The notes beneath the pieces are model-generated. The model saw nothing but the letters and a program-made list of their open reading frames with translations, had not been told where the DNA came from and searched no databases. The position numbers and the translations under genes were made by a program. From the NCBI RefSeq assembly GCF_005768555.2, contig NZ_VCHX02000129.1, forward strand, positions 82,204-146,203: a DNA stretch of 64,000 nt. Reading direction: 5' to 3'. Origin of the DNA: Streptomyces sporangiiformans (GTDB lineage Bacteria > Actinomycetota > Actinomycetes > Streptomycetales > Streptomycetaceae). Below, piece by piece: positions 15,659-25,018 of the stretch (position 1 is its first letter; each line of letters opens with the position of its first letter).

Positions 15659-17377
15659 ATGACCGACCGGTGGGCTCTCGCACCGGCCGAGGACGGTGGC
15701 GCCGAGGTCGCCCGCCTCGGCGCCGACGGGCTGCCCGCGGGGCCGGTGGCGCGGGAGCCGGACCTCGCCGAGTCCGTACGCTCCCGGCCGGACGTCACCC
15801 GTTGGGTGTGGCGGGCGACGGACGAGGTCTATCCCCGCCTGCTCGCCGCGGGCGTCCGCGTGGAGCGGTGCTACGACATCGAGGTCGCCGAGACCCTCCT
15901 CCTCGGCCACGAGGGACGGCTCGGCGAGCCCCGGTCGGCGGCCGCAGCGCTGGCGAGGCTGCGCGGCGGCCCCGTCCCGCCGGACCCCCCGCAGCGCTCG
16001 GCCGAACCCGGCTCGCAGTCCTCCCTCTTCGAGCCGCGCCCCGTGCACGTACCGCTGGAACAGCTCATCGACGTGTACGCGCACCAGCTGCGAAGACACG
16101 AGGCGACAGCTCACCCCGAGCGGATGCGCCTGCTCACCGCCGCCGAGTCGGCGGGCACGCTGGTGGCCGGCGAGATGAACGCGTCCGGGCTGCCGTGGAG
16201 CGCGGCGGTGCACCGCGAAGTGCTGCACGAGCTGCTCGGTGAGCGGTACGCGGGCGGGGGCGAGCCCCGGCGGCTGGCCGAGCTGACGGACGAGGTGTCG
16301 GCCGCGTTCGGACGCCGAGTGCGGCCCGATCTGCCCGCGGACGTCGTCAAGGCCTTCGCACAGGCCGGGATCAGGATCCGCTCCACGCGCCGCTGGGAGA
16401 TCGAGTCCGTCGACCACCCGGCGGTGAAGCCGCTGCTCGAGTACAAGACGCTGTACCGGATCTGGGTCGCCCACGGCTGGTCGTGGCTGCAGGACTGGGT
16501 GCGGGACGGGCGGTTCCGGCCCGAGTACGTGCCGGGCGGGACGGTCACCGGACGCTGGGTGACCAATGGCGGCGGTGCGCTGCAGATCCCCAAGGTGATC
16601 CGCCGCGCGGTGATCGCCGACCCGGGCTGGCGGCTCGTCGTGGCGGACGCCGACCAGATGGAGCCCCGCGTACTGGCCGCGATCTCACGCGACCCGGGCC
16701 TGATGGAGGTCGCCGGCCGAGAGACCGACCTCTACCAGTCCGTCTCCGACCGCGCCTTCGCCGGCAACCGCGACCAGGCGAAACTCGCAGTCCTCGGCGC
16801 GGTGTACGGGCAGACCTCCGGGGACGGTCTCAAGAACCTCGCCGCGCTGCGCCGCCGCTTCCCCAAGGCGGTCGCCTACGTCGACGACGCGGCGCGGGCG
16901 GGCGAGGAGGGACGGCTCGTGCGTACGTGGCTGGGGCGGACGTGTCCTCCGGCCGCGGGTGCCGACGACTCGTCCTCGGAGGAGGCGGGGATCCCGCAGG
17001 ACGAGCCCGGTGAGGCCGACCGGACCGCCGAGGTCGTCCAGGCTGCCGACGGCCAGGAATGGGCCCCTGGGTACGCCTCCACCAACTCCCGGGCCCGTGG
17101 CCGCTTCGCCCGCAACTTCGTCGTCCAGGGCAGCGCGGCCGACTGGGCCTTGCTGCTGCTCGCCGCACTCCGGCGCACCTGTGCGGGGATGGCCGCCGAA
17201 CTGGTCTTCTTCCAGCACGACGAGGTGATGGTGCACTGTCCGGCCGAGGAGGCGGACGCGGTCGTGGCGGCGATCCGGGAAGCGGCGGATCTGGCGGGGC
17301 GGCTGACGTTCGGTCAGACGCCGGTGCGGTTTCCGTTCACGACGGCCGTGGTGAAGTGTTACGCGGACGCCAAGTGA
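15659..17377 (+). CDS. Family A DNA polymerase-like protein with 3'-5' exonuclease-like domain
   Basis: A 572-aa actinobacterial PolA paralogue. The N-terminal third resembles an RNase H-like exonuclease fold with degenerate acidic residues. The polymerase half shows motif A VADADQMEPRVLAAISRD, motif B-like RDQAKLAVLGAVYGQTSGDG and motif C FFQHDEVMVHCP. It has no 5' nuclease domain and is shorter than Pol I (about 900 aa). The ATG at 15659 is chosen over an in-frame TTG ten codons upstream; neither has a good ribosome site. Likely a DNA repair or translesion accessory enzyme. Confidence 0.88.
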   Translation: MTDRWALAPAEDGGAEVARLGADGLPAGPVAREPDLAESVRSRPDVTRWVWRATDEVYPRLLAAGVRVERCYDIEVAETLLLGHEGRLGEPRSAAAALARLRGGPVPPDPPQRSAEPGSQSSLFEPRPVHVPLEQLIDVYAHQLRRHEATAHPERMRLLTAAESAGTLVAGEMNASGLPWSAAVHREVLHELLGERYAGGGEPRRLAELTDEVSAAFGRRVRPDLPADVVKAFAQAGIRIRSTRRWEIESVDHPAVKPLLEYKTLYRIWVAHGWSWLQDWVRDGRFRPEYVPGGTVTGRWVTNGGGALQIPKVIRRAVIADPGWRLVVADADQMEPRVLAAISRDPGLMEVAGRETDLYQSVSDRAFAGNRDQAKLAVLGAVYGQTSGDGLKNLAALRRRFPKAVAYVDDAARAGEEGRLVRTWLGRTCPPAAGADDSSSEEAGIPQDEPGEADRTAEVVQAADGQEWAPGYASTNSRARGRFARNFVVQGSAADWALLLLAALRRTCAGMAAELVFFQHDEVMVHCPAEEADAVVAAIREAADLAGRLTFGQTPVRFPFTTAVVKCYADAK

Positions 17378-17398
17378 ACGACCCTGCCACCCGGGCCC

Positions 17399-18295
17399 TC
17401 AGATGACCGGCGGCCGCCCCAGCCGCGCCAGCCGCCATACGGTCCGCCATCGCATCGGCCGCCGCTCCCCGCCCGACTCCCTGAGCCCCTCCACGAACCC
17501 GCCGAACCAGGCACGCAACCCGCCGACCGACCGCGTACGCAGAAGCGTCAGCGCGATCCAGACGCCCAGGTGGACGGGGACGAGCGGAAGGGGCAGCCGA
17601 CGCCGGGTCAGCCAGACGCGGTTGCGGGCGGTGACGCGGTAGTAGATGGCGTGCCGGGCGGGCGAGGTCTTGGGGTGCTGGAGCAGCAGCTCCGGTTCGT
17701 ACCGGATGGTCCAGCCGGCATCGGCGGCCCGCCAGGCCAGATCGGTCTCCTCGTGCGCGAAGAAGAACTCGGCGGGCCAGTCGCCGATCTCCGCGAGCAT
17801 CTTCATGGAGAGAGCGTGCGCTCCGCCGAGGAAGCCGGTCACCGGCCCGCCGCGCATCGGGTCCTTGGCGCCGAGCCGGGGCACATGGCGCCGCTGGGTC
17901 TCGCCGTTCTCGTCGGCGATCCGGAACCCGACGATGCCGAGGCGCGGATCGGCGGCGTACAAGTCCCGTACCTTCCGCAGGACATCGGAGTCGACGAGCA
18001 ACCCGTCGTCGTCGAGCTCCACGACGACATCCACGTCCCCGAACTCCCTGAGCCGCCGCAGCGCCACGTTCCGCCCGCCCGGGCATCCGAGGTTCTCGTC
18101 GACCTCGATGGTGGTGACCTCGCCGGGCAGTCCGGTGAACTCGGGCAGGGGGCATCCGTTCCCCACGATCACGATCCGCTCGGGCGCGAGGTCCTGCTTG
18201 GCCACCGAGGCCAGCAGCGCGTCGACTTCAACGGGCCGATTCCCCATGGTCACCACGGCCACCGCGATCCGCGGGCCCATCGACACGATGCCCAC
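17399..18295 (-). CDS. Glycosyltransferase family 2 protein
   Basis: A 298-aa GT-A fold glycosyltransferase: AVAVVTMGNRPVEVDALLAS at the N-terminus, the metal-binding DxD-like VVVELDDDGLLVDS near residue 93, GFLGGAHALSMKM and the acceptor-side motif FFAHEETDLAWRAADAGW. A C-terminal hydrophobic patch (LVPVHLGVWIALTLL) suggests membrane association. The GTG at 18295 is listed; the ATG five codons in (18280) has a better-spaced GGTGGG and may be the real start. Substrate unknown. Confidence 0.88.
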   Translation of the reverse strand: MGIVSMGPRIAVAVVTMGNRPVEVDALLASVAKQDLAPERIVIVGNGCPLPEFTGLPGEVTTIEVDENLGCPGGRNVALRRLREFGDVDVVVELDDDGLLVDSDVLRKVRDLYAADPRLGIVGFRIADENGETQRRHVPRLGAKDPMRGGPVTGFLGGAHALSMKMLAEIGDWPAEFFFAHEETDLAWRAADAGWTIRYEPELLLQHPKTSPARHAIYYRVTARNRVWLTRRRLPLPLVPVHLGVWIALTLLRTRSVGGLRAWFGGFVEGLRESGGERRPMRWRTVWRLARLGRPPVI

Positions 18296-18370
18296 CCCAC
18301 CTAGTTCGACAACAGGGAGCGATGCTAGTCGTTCACGATAAGGACACGTTAAGTACGTCTTCTCCGCAGG

Positions 18371-18919
18371 TCACTGATGGGCCTGTGGCCTCGGCGTGGC
18401 GTTGCGCAGCCGGATACCACTGAACTGCAGCGTGCTGGTGACCACCGAGTCCCAGAACTCCCAGAGGCTGTCGAGCACACGGAGTTGGATCCCCGCGTCC
18501 CGGTGGAGCCGCAGGAGATCGCCGACGGGCTGCGCGGGGCCGAGCGGTTCGACGGGCACGGTCGTCACGAAGGCGTGCGGTACCGGCCCGCCGAAGGGCC
18601 GGAAGGCAGCGGCGGAGAACCGGTAGGCGAACAGCTCGACGCCCAGGAACCGCTCCACCCAGTCGTACTCGATCGCGTGAACTCGCTCACCACCGCCCGG
18701 ACCGAGGACGCGTTCACGGTCGGACGCCGACGTTCCCGGCGTGGCCCAGGCCATGGCCCGCGGACACTGGCGGGGAAACCAGTAGGCCGGGGCCTGGACC
18801 TCGTCGACGGCCCAGACGTACGCCTCCGGCTGCTGCGCGGTGGCGGCGACGTGCGGATGGAACACCGTGATCGCGGGGTCTTCCGAGAAGTGCAGTACTT
18901 CGCCAGGCTGCGGGCGCAT
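18371..18919 (-). CDS. Conserved protein resembling DUF6886
   Basis: A 182-aa soluble protein, MRPQPGEVLHFSEDPAITVF, with YVWAVDEVQAPAYWFPRQCPR and the run AIEYDWVERFLGVELFAYRF. This pattern matches the uncharacterised DUF6886 family as I remember it. No catalytic motif can be pointed out. It is monocistronic and upstream of the GT2 gene on the same strand. Confidence 0.75.
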   Translation of the reverse strand: MRPQPGEVLHFSEDPAITVFHPHVAATAQQPEAYVWAVDEVQAPAYWFPRQCPRAMAWATPGTSASDRERVLGPGGGERVHAIEYDWVERFLGVELFAYRFSAAAFRPFGGPVPHAFVTTVPVEPLGPAQPVGDLLRLHRDAGIQLRVLDSLWEFWDSVVTSTLQFSGIRLRNATPRPQAHQ

Positions 18920-19154
18920 ACGCCCGGTCTATCGCAGGGCCGCCACCCGGCGCCAACACCTTTTCGACGCCTCACGGTGTGTCCTTCGGCGATGGCCCGC
19001 GCGGTGACCAGCCGCCTTGCCCCAAGGCGGATGCCGACCGCCACAGATTCACCGGCACATCCACGCGAGTCCGACTTGTCCGTTTCCTGCTCAGCGCGCA
19101 CGCTGAGGACTATCGAGGACTATCAGTGACGTGACTGGCGCGAATTGAGTAAAG

Positions 19155-21638
19155 ATGACGAACAGAAGGGCCCTATCTGATCAACACCCGGATCGCTCCG
19201 CCCACTCACCCGAGCCCGCCACAGCCACCGTCAGCCCGGAGGGCGTCGTCACGGGCTGGAGTGAGGGGGCCCGGCGCCTGCTGGGCTACCACGCTTCGGA
19301 TGTCGTGGGGCGCACCGCGGCCGACCTGCTCGCCACTGTGGAGCTCTCCGACGCCATCGGGTACACCCTGACCGGTTCGCGCGAGTGGAGCGGCACGGCC
19401 GCCCTCCGGCACCAGGACGGTCACCGCCTCGACCTCACGCTGCACTGCTACCCCTCGCTGGACCGGAACGACGCGGTCCAGGAGTTCCTCGTGACCGCCG
19501 CCATGGACGCGCCCGAGGCGGAGCACGATCAGAGGATGCTGGAGTGGGCGTTCACCCAGTCCTCGGTCGCCATGTCCACCTTCAGCAAGGGCTCACGGGG
19601 GTGGCGGCTGAACCCCATCGCGTCGGAGAAGGCGGCAACAGGCGAGCAGCGCGCCGACGAGGGGTTCCTGCGGCACATCGACAGGGTGGCGCAGCACGCC
19701 ATGCCGCTGCGCTACGAGCGCCGCATCCCGGTGCCGTCGACCGGTCCGGGAACCGGCCCGGTGGCCAGTGCGGAGAGCGGCCCGGGAACGGGCCCGCGGG
19801 AGGCCGGTTCTGAGGCCCGTCCAAGGGCCCGCTCCTCCCCGCAACGCGCCTGGATCACCGAGATGTGGCCGGTCCGGGACCCCGTCACCGGCGAGGTGCG
19901 CGGTGTCGCCACCGCGACGTTCGACAGCAGCGAGGAGCACTGGGCCCGGCAGCGGCTGGCCCTGCTGAACGAAGCGGGGGCCCGGATCGGCACCACCCTG
20001 AGTGTGACGCGCACCGCCCAGGAACTCGCCGATCTGGCCGTGCCCCGGCTCGCCGACTTCGTCAGCGTGGACCTGCTCGACTCCGTGCTCCGCGGTGAGG
20101 AGCCGGTTCCCGGGCCGGTCGACGCCGCCGTGGTGCTGCGGCGGGTCGCGCACCAGTCCGGCGCCGAAGGAGTGCCCGAGGCCTCCGTCGACCTCGGCGA
20201 GGCCGACACCTACCCCAGCTTCTCGCCTCCTGCCCGCTGCCTGGCCACCGGGCGACCGCTGCTCAGCGGGACGGACGATCCCGACTTCGTGCGGTGGATC
20301 GAGCAGGACGAGGCCAGGAGCGCGAGCGTACGCGGGTACGGATTTCACTCGATCATGGCGGTTCCCCTGCGGGCCCGCGGGATCACCCTCGGGGTGGCGG
20401 TCTTCGTGCGGAACCGGTCCTCGGCGCCCTTCGAGCGGGACGACCTGATCCTCGCCGAGGAACTGGCCGGCCGGGCGGCCGTCGGCGTCGACAACGCGCG
20501 CCGCTACACCCTCGAGCGCGGCAACGCGCTCACCCTCCAGCGCAGTCTGCTGCCCCGCGAACTGCCCAAGCAGGCGGCCGTAGAAGTCGCGTACCGCTAT
20601 CTGCCGGCCGGCTCGAGCGCCGGTGTGGGCGGCGACTGGTTCGACGTCGTTCCGCTGTCCGGCACCCGGGTCGCCCTGGTCGTCGGAGACGTGGTCGGTC
20701 ACGGCATCCATGCCTCGGCCACCATGGGACGGCTCCGCACGGCCGTACGGACGCTCGCCGACGTCGACCTGCCCCCGGACGAGCTCCTCACCCACCTCGA
20801 CGACCTGGTCACCCACCTCACCTCCGACGACAACAGCCAGGCCCAGGAGGAGCTGTACACCGGTGAGGTCGGCGCCACCTGTCTGTACGCCGTCTACGAC
20901 CCGGTCTCCCGCATGTGCACGCTGGCCAGCGCCGGCCACCCCCCGCCGGCCGTCCTTCTCCCCGACGGCAGGGTCACCGTGATCGGCCTCTCCCCCGGGC
21001 CCTTGCTGGGCGTCGGCGGGCTGCCCTTCGAGGCCACCGAGATCGAACTGCCCGAGGGCAGTCTGCTCGCCTTCTACACCGACGGACTGCTCGAAGCCCG
21101 CGACCATGACCTGGGGGTCGGCCTCGACCGGCTGTGCGAAGCGCTGGCCTCCCCCGTCCCCTCGCTCGACGTCACCTGCGACGCCATGCTCAAGGCGCTG
21201 CTCCCCGAAACCCCCGACGACGACGTGGCCCTCCTTCTCGCCCGCACCCGCGCCCTGCATGCCGACCAGGTCGCCGCGTGGGCCCTGCCGGCCGACCCGG
21301 CGATCGTCGCCGACGCCCGGGCCCAGGCCTCCCGCCAGCTGACGGCCTGGGGCCTGGAAGAGATCGCGTTCGTCACCGAGCTGGTGGTGAGCGAGCTGGT
21401 CACCAACGCCATCCGGTACGGGGATGTCCCGATCGGACTCCGGCTGATCCGCGACCGGTCCCTGATCTGCGAGGTCTCCGACGCCAGCAACACGGCTCCC
21501 CATCTGCGCCGCGCGCGGACGTACGACGAGGGCGGCCGCGGACTGCACATGGTCGCGCAGCTCACTCAGGGCTGGGGCACCCGCCAGACGTCCAGAGGCA
21601 AGACCATCTGGGCCGAACAGCCTCTTCCGGGCAACTGA
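19155..21638 (+). CDS. PAS-GAF-PP2C (SpoIIE)-HATPase signalling phosphatase
   Basis: An 827-aa multidomain regulator of the RsbU/RsbP kind. A PAS domain (about 20-110) and a PAS-like region (120-260) are interrupted by a Gly/Pro/Ser-rich insert near 195-230. A GAF domain (275-455) follows, then a PP2C/SpoIIE phosphatase (470-690; GVGGDWFDVVPLSG, VGDVVGHGIHASA) and a C-terminal HATPase (700-827; ELVVSELVTNAIRYG, GGRGLHMV). It both dephosphorylates and can phosphorylate anti-anti-sigma type partners. The stop is two bases before the first possible start of the LacI-like gene, so it heads the sugar-transport operon. Confidence 0.93.
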   Translation: MTNRRALSDQHPDRSAHSPEPATATVSPEGVVTGWSEGARRLLGYHASDVVGRTAADLLATVELSDAIGYTLTGSREWSGTAALRHQDGHRLDLTLHCYPSLDRNDAVQEFLVTAAMDAPEAEHDQRMLEWAFTQSSVAMSTFSKGSRGWRLNPIASEKAATGEQRADEGFLRHIDRVAQHAMPLRYERRIPVPSTGPGTGPVASAESGPGTGPREAGSEARPRARSSPQRAWITEMWPVRDPVTGEVRGVATATFDSSEEHWARQRLALLNEAGARIGTTLSVTRTAQELADLAVPRLADFVSVDLLDSVLRGEEPVPGPVDAAVVLRRVAHQSGAEGVPEASVDLGEADTYPSFSPPARCLATGRPLLSGTDDPDFVRWIEQDEARSASVRGYGFHSIMAVPLRARGITLGVAVFVRNRSSAPFERDDLILAEELAGRAAVGVDNARRYTLERGNALTLQRSLLPRELPKQAAVEVAYRYLPAGSSAGVGGDWFDVVPLSGTRVALVVGDVVGHGIHASATMGRLRTAVRTLADVDLPPDELLTHLDDLVTHLTSDDNSQAQEELYTGEVGATCLYAVYDPVSRMCTLASAGHPPPAVLLPDGRVTVIGLSPGPLLGVGGLPFEATEIELPEGSLLAFYTDGLLEARDHDLGVGLDRLCEALASPVPSLDVTCDAMLKALLPETPDDDVALLLARTRALHADQVAAWALPADPAIVADARAQASRQLTAWGLEEIAFVTELVVSELVTNAIRYGDVPIGLRLIRDRSLICEVSDASNTAPHLRRARTYDEGGRGLHMVAQLTQGWGTRQTSRGKTIWAEQPLPGN

Positions 21639-21664
21639 GGATGGGCAGTGAGAGGGGCGAGCCG

Positions 21665-22621
21665 GTGGCAGGAGTCGACGCCCCGGTCTCCGGGGGTGGC
21701 GGGGCCCGCATGCTCGGGCTGCTCTATCCGCCGGCCGGCCGAGGCCGCCTCTACACCGAGATGCAGCTCGCCTTCATCGGCGGGGTGGCCGAGGCCGCCA
21801 CGATCCACGGCTACGATCTGCTGCTCTCCCCCAGCGACACGGAGAGCGATCCCTCGTTCCGGCGGATCCTCGCCGAGCGGCTGGTGGACGGCCTGATCGT
21901 CATGGAGATCCGGCGGGACGACGACCGGGTCGACCATCTCGCCAAAGCGGGCTTTCCCTTCGTCACGATCGGCAGGAACCGCAGGGCGGACGAGACCAGT
22001 TGGGTCGATCTGGACTTCGCCGGTCTGGCGGCCGGCTGTGTGCGTCACCTCGCCGACCTGGGCCACCGCCGGATCGCCTTCGTCAACCGGTCGGAACAGC
22101 TCTTCCACAGCGGGTACGGGTTCGCGCACCTCGGGCTCGAGGGCTACACCGAGGCCATGGCGGAGCTGGGCCTCACCACCCACGCGTATCTCTGCGACGA
22201 CGCCGTCGTCGCGGGTGAGAAGGTGCTGGAGCGGATCCTGCGGGACGACCCGGCGACCACCTCGTTGGTCACCATGAACGAGGCGGCGTTGGAGGGCCTG
22301 TACCGCGGGCTGACGCGGCACGGCCGTGCCGTGCCGCGTGATTTCTCGATCGTCGGCGTGGCGGCCGGGCACTGGGCGGAGCAGGTGACGCCGCAGCTCA
22401 CCGCGGCCGAGATCCCGGCCAAGGAGATGAGCCGGATCGGGGTCGAGCTGATCGTGGAGCGTCTCACCGCGCCCGCCTCACCTCCCCGGCACGTCCTGCT
22501 GAAACCCCTGATCTCCCTGCGCGCCAGCACCGGTCCGTGCCGGCCGGTGCCCGGCTCGGAACCGGAACCGGAAGTCTCTGAATTCCCGGACATACCGGAC
22601 TTCCCGGGTTCCGATTTCTGA
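21665..22621 (+). CDS. LacI-type ligand-binding protein lacking HTH
   Basis: A 318-aa protein matching the periplasmic-binding-protein-like half of LacI/GalR regulators: MLGLLYPPAGRGRLYTEMQL, VDGLIVMEIRRDDDRVDHLA, DLGHRRIAFVNRSE, FSIVGVAAGHWAEQVTPQLT. The usual N-terminal DNA-binding and hinge region (about 60 aa) is missing: the frame upstream belongs to the phosphatase gene in another frame. The GTG at 21665 has AGAGGGG about seven bases ahead; an ATG at 21641 is the alternative. It would sense a sugar but cannot bind DNA alone. Confidence 0.85.
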   Translation: MAGVDAPVSGGGGARMLGLLYPPAGRGRLYTEMQLAFIGGVAEAATIHGYDLLLSPSDTESDPSFRRILAERLVDGLIVMEIRRDDDRVDHLAKAGFPFVTIGRNRRADETSWVDLDFAGLAAGCVRHLADLGHRRIAFVNRSEQLFHSGYGFAHLGLEGYTEAMAELGLTTHAYLCDDAVVAGEKVLERILRDDPATTSLVTMNEAALEGLYRGLTRHGRAVPRDFSIVGVAAGHWAEQVTPQLTAAEIPAKEMSRIGVELIVERLTAPASPPRHVLLKPLISLRASTGPCRPVPGSEPEPEVSEFPDIPDFPGSDF

Positions 22622-22733
22622 CCCGAGTGCTCGACCGATCCGGGCCTCCTTCGCCACCCCGGCCCTGATCCCCCCGGCCCTGATCCCCCACCTCTCAGCC
22701 CTGACCCCCTGATCACAGACTTGGGAGCGGAGT

Positions 22734-23975
22734 ATGCCGTCCACCGTCGACCGTCGTGGCTTCTTGCGTGCCGCGGCCACAGGAACCGCCGCCCTCGGCC
22801 TGAGCGGATCCCTGGCCTCCTGCGGCTCCGACCAGGAGAGCGCCACGGTCACTCTCACTTGGTGGGACTACTTCACCTTGGAGAACTTCCAGGAAGGCAT
22901 GACAGCCCTCATCCAGGACATCGAGGAAAACGTTCCCGGTGTGAAGATCAGTCGGCGGACCTTCCCCTTCGCGGACCTCGACCGGCAGATCACCCTGGGC
23001 GCGGTCTCCGGCGACCTGCCGGACATCGCCATCGTCGACAACGTGGCGATGAACACCCTGGGCGGCAGCGACCTGCTGGCCGACCTCACCGACAAGGTCG
23101 AGGAGTGGGGCCAGGCCGACCAGTACTACAAAGGCCCCTGGGACGGCTGCCAGGTGGAAGGCAAGACGCTGGGGATTCCCAACAACGCCAACTGCCTCGC
23201 CCTCTACTACAACACCGACATGCTCCGGTCCGCCGGAGTGGAGCCGCCCACCACATGGGACGAGCTGGCCGACGCGGCACAGCGGCTGACCAGTGGGAAC
23301 CGGTTCGGGCTGGCCATGAGCGCGATCAAGACCGAGGAGGGCGTCTTCCAGTTCCTGCCGTTCCTGTGGCAGGCCGGCGGTGACCTGGACACCTTCGCCA
23401 CCCACGGTGCGACCGCTCTGTCCTTCCTCGACGACCTGGTCGCCAAGGGCTCGCTGTCCGAACAGTGCGTCGGCTGGAACCAGCAGGACGCCAACGCCCG
23501 GTTCCTCAACCAGCGGGCCGCGATGCAGATCAACGGACCGTGGCAGATCCCCACCCTCAAGCAGGCGAACCTGGAGTGGGAGGTGGTCGCCCTCCCCCGC
23601 GACAAGACGGCCGCCACCTGCCTGGGCGGCGAGAACTGGGTCGTGATGGCGAGCAGCGATCACCAGGACAAGGCGTGGGAGGTGCTGCGGTACACCCAGC
23701 GTCCGTCGGTTCTGCTGCCGTATCTGGTGGCGTTCGGCAACCTCCCCGCCCGCAAGGATCTGGCCGACCAGGGCCCCTGGGCGTCCGACCCGGCCCTGCG
23801 GCTGTTCCTCAGCCAGCTGCCGATCGCCCGTCCACGCCAGTACGGGCCGGGCTACGCCGACGCCTCACAGGCGATCGCCGAGGCCGAACAGGCCGTACTC
23901 ACCGACTCCGCCACCCCCGGGGCCGCGGCGAGGACCGCCGCGGCCGAGATCGACAAAGCGCTGGAGCGGCGGTGA
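22734..23975 (+). CDS. Sugar ABC transporter substrate-binding lipoprotein
   Basis: A 413-aa extracytoplasmic solute-binding protein of the carbohydrate (family 1) type. The N-terminus has a twin-arginine motif (DRRGFLRAAATG) and a lipobox LASC, so it is a Tat-exported lipoprotein. Typical segments are VTLTWWDYFTLENFQEGM, ALYYNTDMLRSAGVEPPTTW and FLNQRAAMQINGPWQIP. The stop codon overlaps the GTG of the first permease gene. The ligand is probably an oligosaccharide. Confidence 0.93.
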   Translation: MPSTVDRRGFLRAAATGTAALGLSGSLASCGSDQESATVTLTWWDYFTLENFQEGMTALIQDIEENVPGVKISRRTFPFADLDRQITLGAVSGDLPDIAIVDNVAMNTLGGSDLLADLTDKVEEWGQADQYYKGPWDGCQVEGKTLGIPNNANCLALYYNTDMLRSAGVEPPTTWDELADAAQRLTSGNRFGLAMSAIKTEEGVFQFLPFLWQAGGDLDTFATHGATALSFLDDLVAKGSLSEQCVGWNQQDANARFLNQRAAMQINGPWQIPTLKQANLEWEVVALPRDKTAATCLGGENWVVMASSDHQDKAWEVLRYTQRPSVLLPYLVAFGNLPARKDLADQGPWASDPALRLFLSQLPIARPRQYGPGYADASQAIAEAEQAVLTDSATPGAAARTAAAEIDKALERR

Positions 23976-25018
23976 GGCCACGCCGCCCGGCTCCACGCTC
24001 GTCCCGCTCACCCGCTTCCCACCCGCCTGCTTCCCGCTCGTTCTCTCCCCGCGTGCTCTCTCCCCGCCGTCTCGTTCCCCGCCGTCTCGCTCCCCGGCTG
24101 CTCGCCTCCCGCCCGCCGACGCCCCGGCCGCCCTCTGCCCGCCTGCGGCGGGCCGGGTACCTGTTCTCCCTGCCGAGCCTGGCCTTCCTCGCCCTCTTCC
24201 TGGTGTACCCGCTGCTCTACAACGTGTGGATGTCCGTGCACGACGTGGCCCTGAGAGGTCTGCTCGGCGAGGCGACGCGGTTCAACGGTCTCGCCAACTA
24301 CCGTGCCATCGTGTCCGACCCGGACTTCTGGCATTCGGCCCGGCTGTCGGTGGTCTTCACGCTGGGATCACTGCTGTTCCAGTTCACCATCGGCTTCGCC
24401 CTGGCCCTGCTCTTCGCCCGGCCCTTCCCGCTGAACGGCCTGCTCCGGTCGCTGCTGCTGGTGGCCTGGCTGCTGCCGCCGATCGTCAGCGGCACCCTCT
24501 TCCGCTGGATGCTCGACGGCGAATCCGGCGCGTACAACGCCCTGCTCCGGGCGGCGGGCCTGGGCTCCCTGTCCCACGACTGGCTCATCGAGCCGGGCAC
24601 GTCCCTCGCCGGAGTCGTCTTCGCCAATGTGTGGATCGGCGTGCCCTTCAACATGCTGCTGATCCTGGTGGGACTGCACACCATCGACCCGGAACTCCAC
24701 GAAGCCGCCGCCATCGACGGCGCGGGCGCCTGGAAGCGCTTCCGCTGGATCACCCTGCCGCTGATGCTGCCCGTCTCGGTGATGGTGCTGCTGCTCGGCC
24801 TCGTCTACACCTTCAAGGTCTTCGACGTCATCTTCGTCATGACGGGCGGCGGTCCGGTCGACGCCACCACCGTCCTGTCCCTCTACGTCTACGAGGTCTT
24901 CTTCAGGTTCTTCCGGTTCGGCGAGGGAGCCGCCGCCGGACTGCTGCTGCTCATCGTGCCGCTGGTCGCGGGCTCCATCTACGTACTGCGGTTGCGCGGG
25001 GAGGGAGAAGCCGCATGA
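23972..25018 (+). CDS. Sugar ABC transporter permease (MalF type)
   Basis: A 348-aa permease with six transmembrane segments. The first is LFSLPSLAFLALFLVYPLLY, and the EAA loop is HEAAAIDGAGAWKRFRWITLPL. The GTG at 23972 overlaps the previous stop. The first 55 or so residues are unusual: an Arg/Ser/Pro-rich tail with repeats such as SPRRLVPRRLAPRLL, encoded by CTCCCCGC-type short repeats. This tail may be a translated linker, and a start closer to the first helix cannot be excluded. Confidence 0.9.
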   Translation: MRPRRPAPRSSRSPASHPPASRSFSPRVLSPRRLVPRRLAPRLLASRPPTPRPPSARLRRAGYLFSLPSLAFLALFLVYPLLYNVWMSVHDVALRGLLGEATRFNGLANYRAIVSDPDFWHSARLSVVFTLGSLLFQFTIGFALALLFARPFPLNGLLRSLLLVAWLLPPIVSGTLFRWMLDGESGAYNALLRAAGLGSLSHDWLIEPGTSLAGVVFANVWIGVPFNMLLILVGLHTIDPELHEAAAIDGAGAWKRFRWITLPLMLPVSVMVLLLGLVYTFKVFDVIFVMTGGGPVDATTVLSLYVYEVFFRFFRFGEGAAAGLLLLIVPLVAGSIYVLRLRGEGEAA

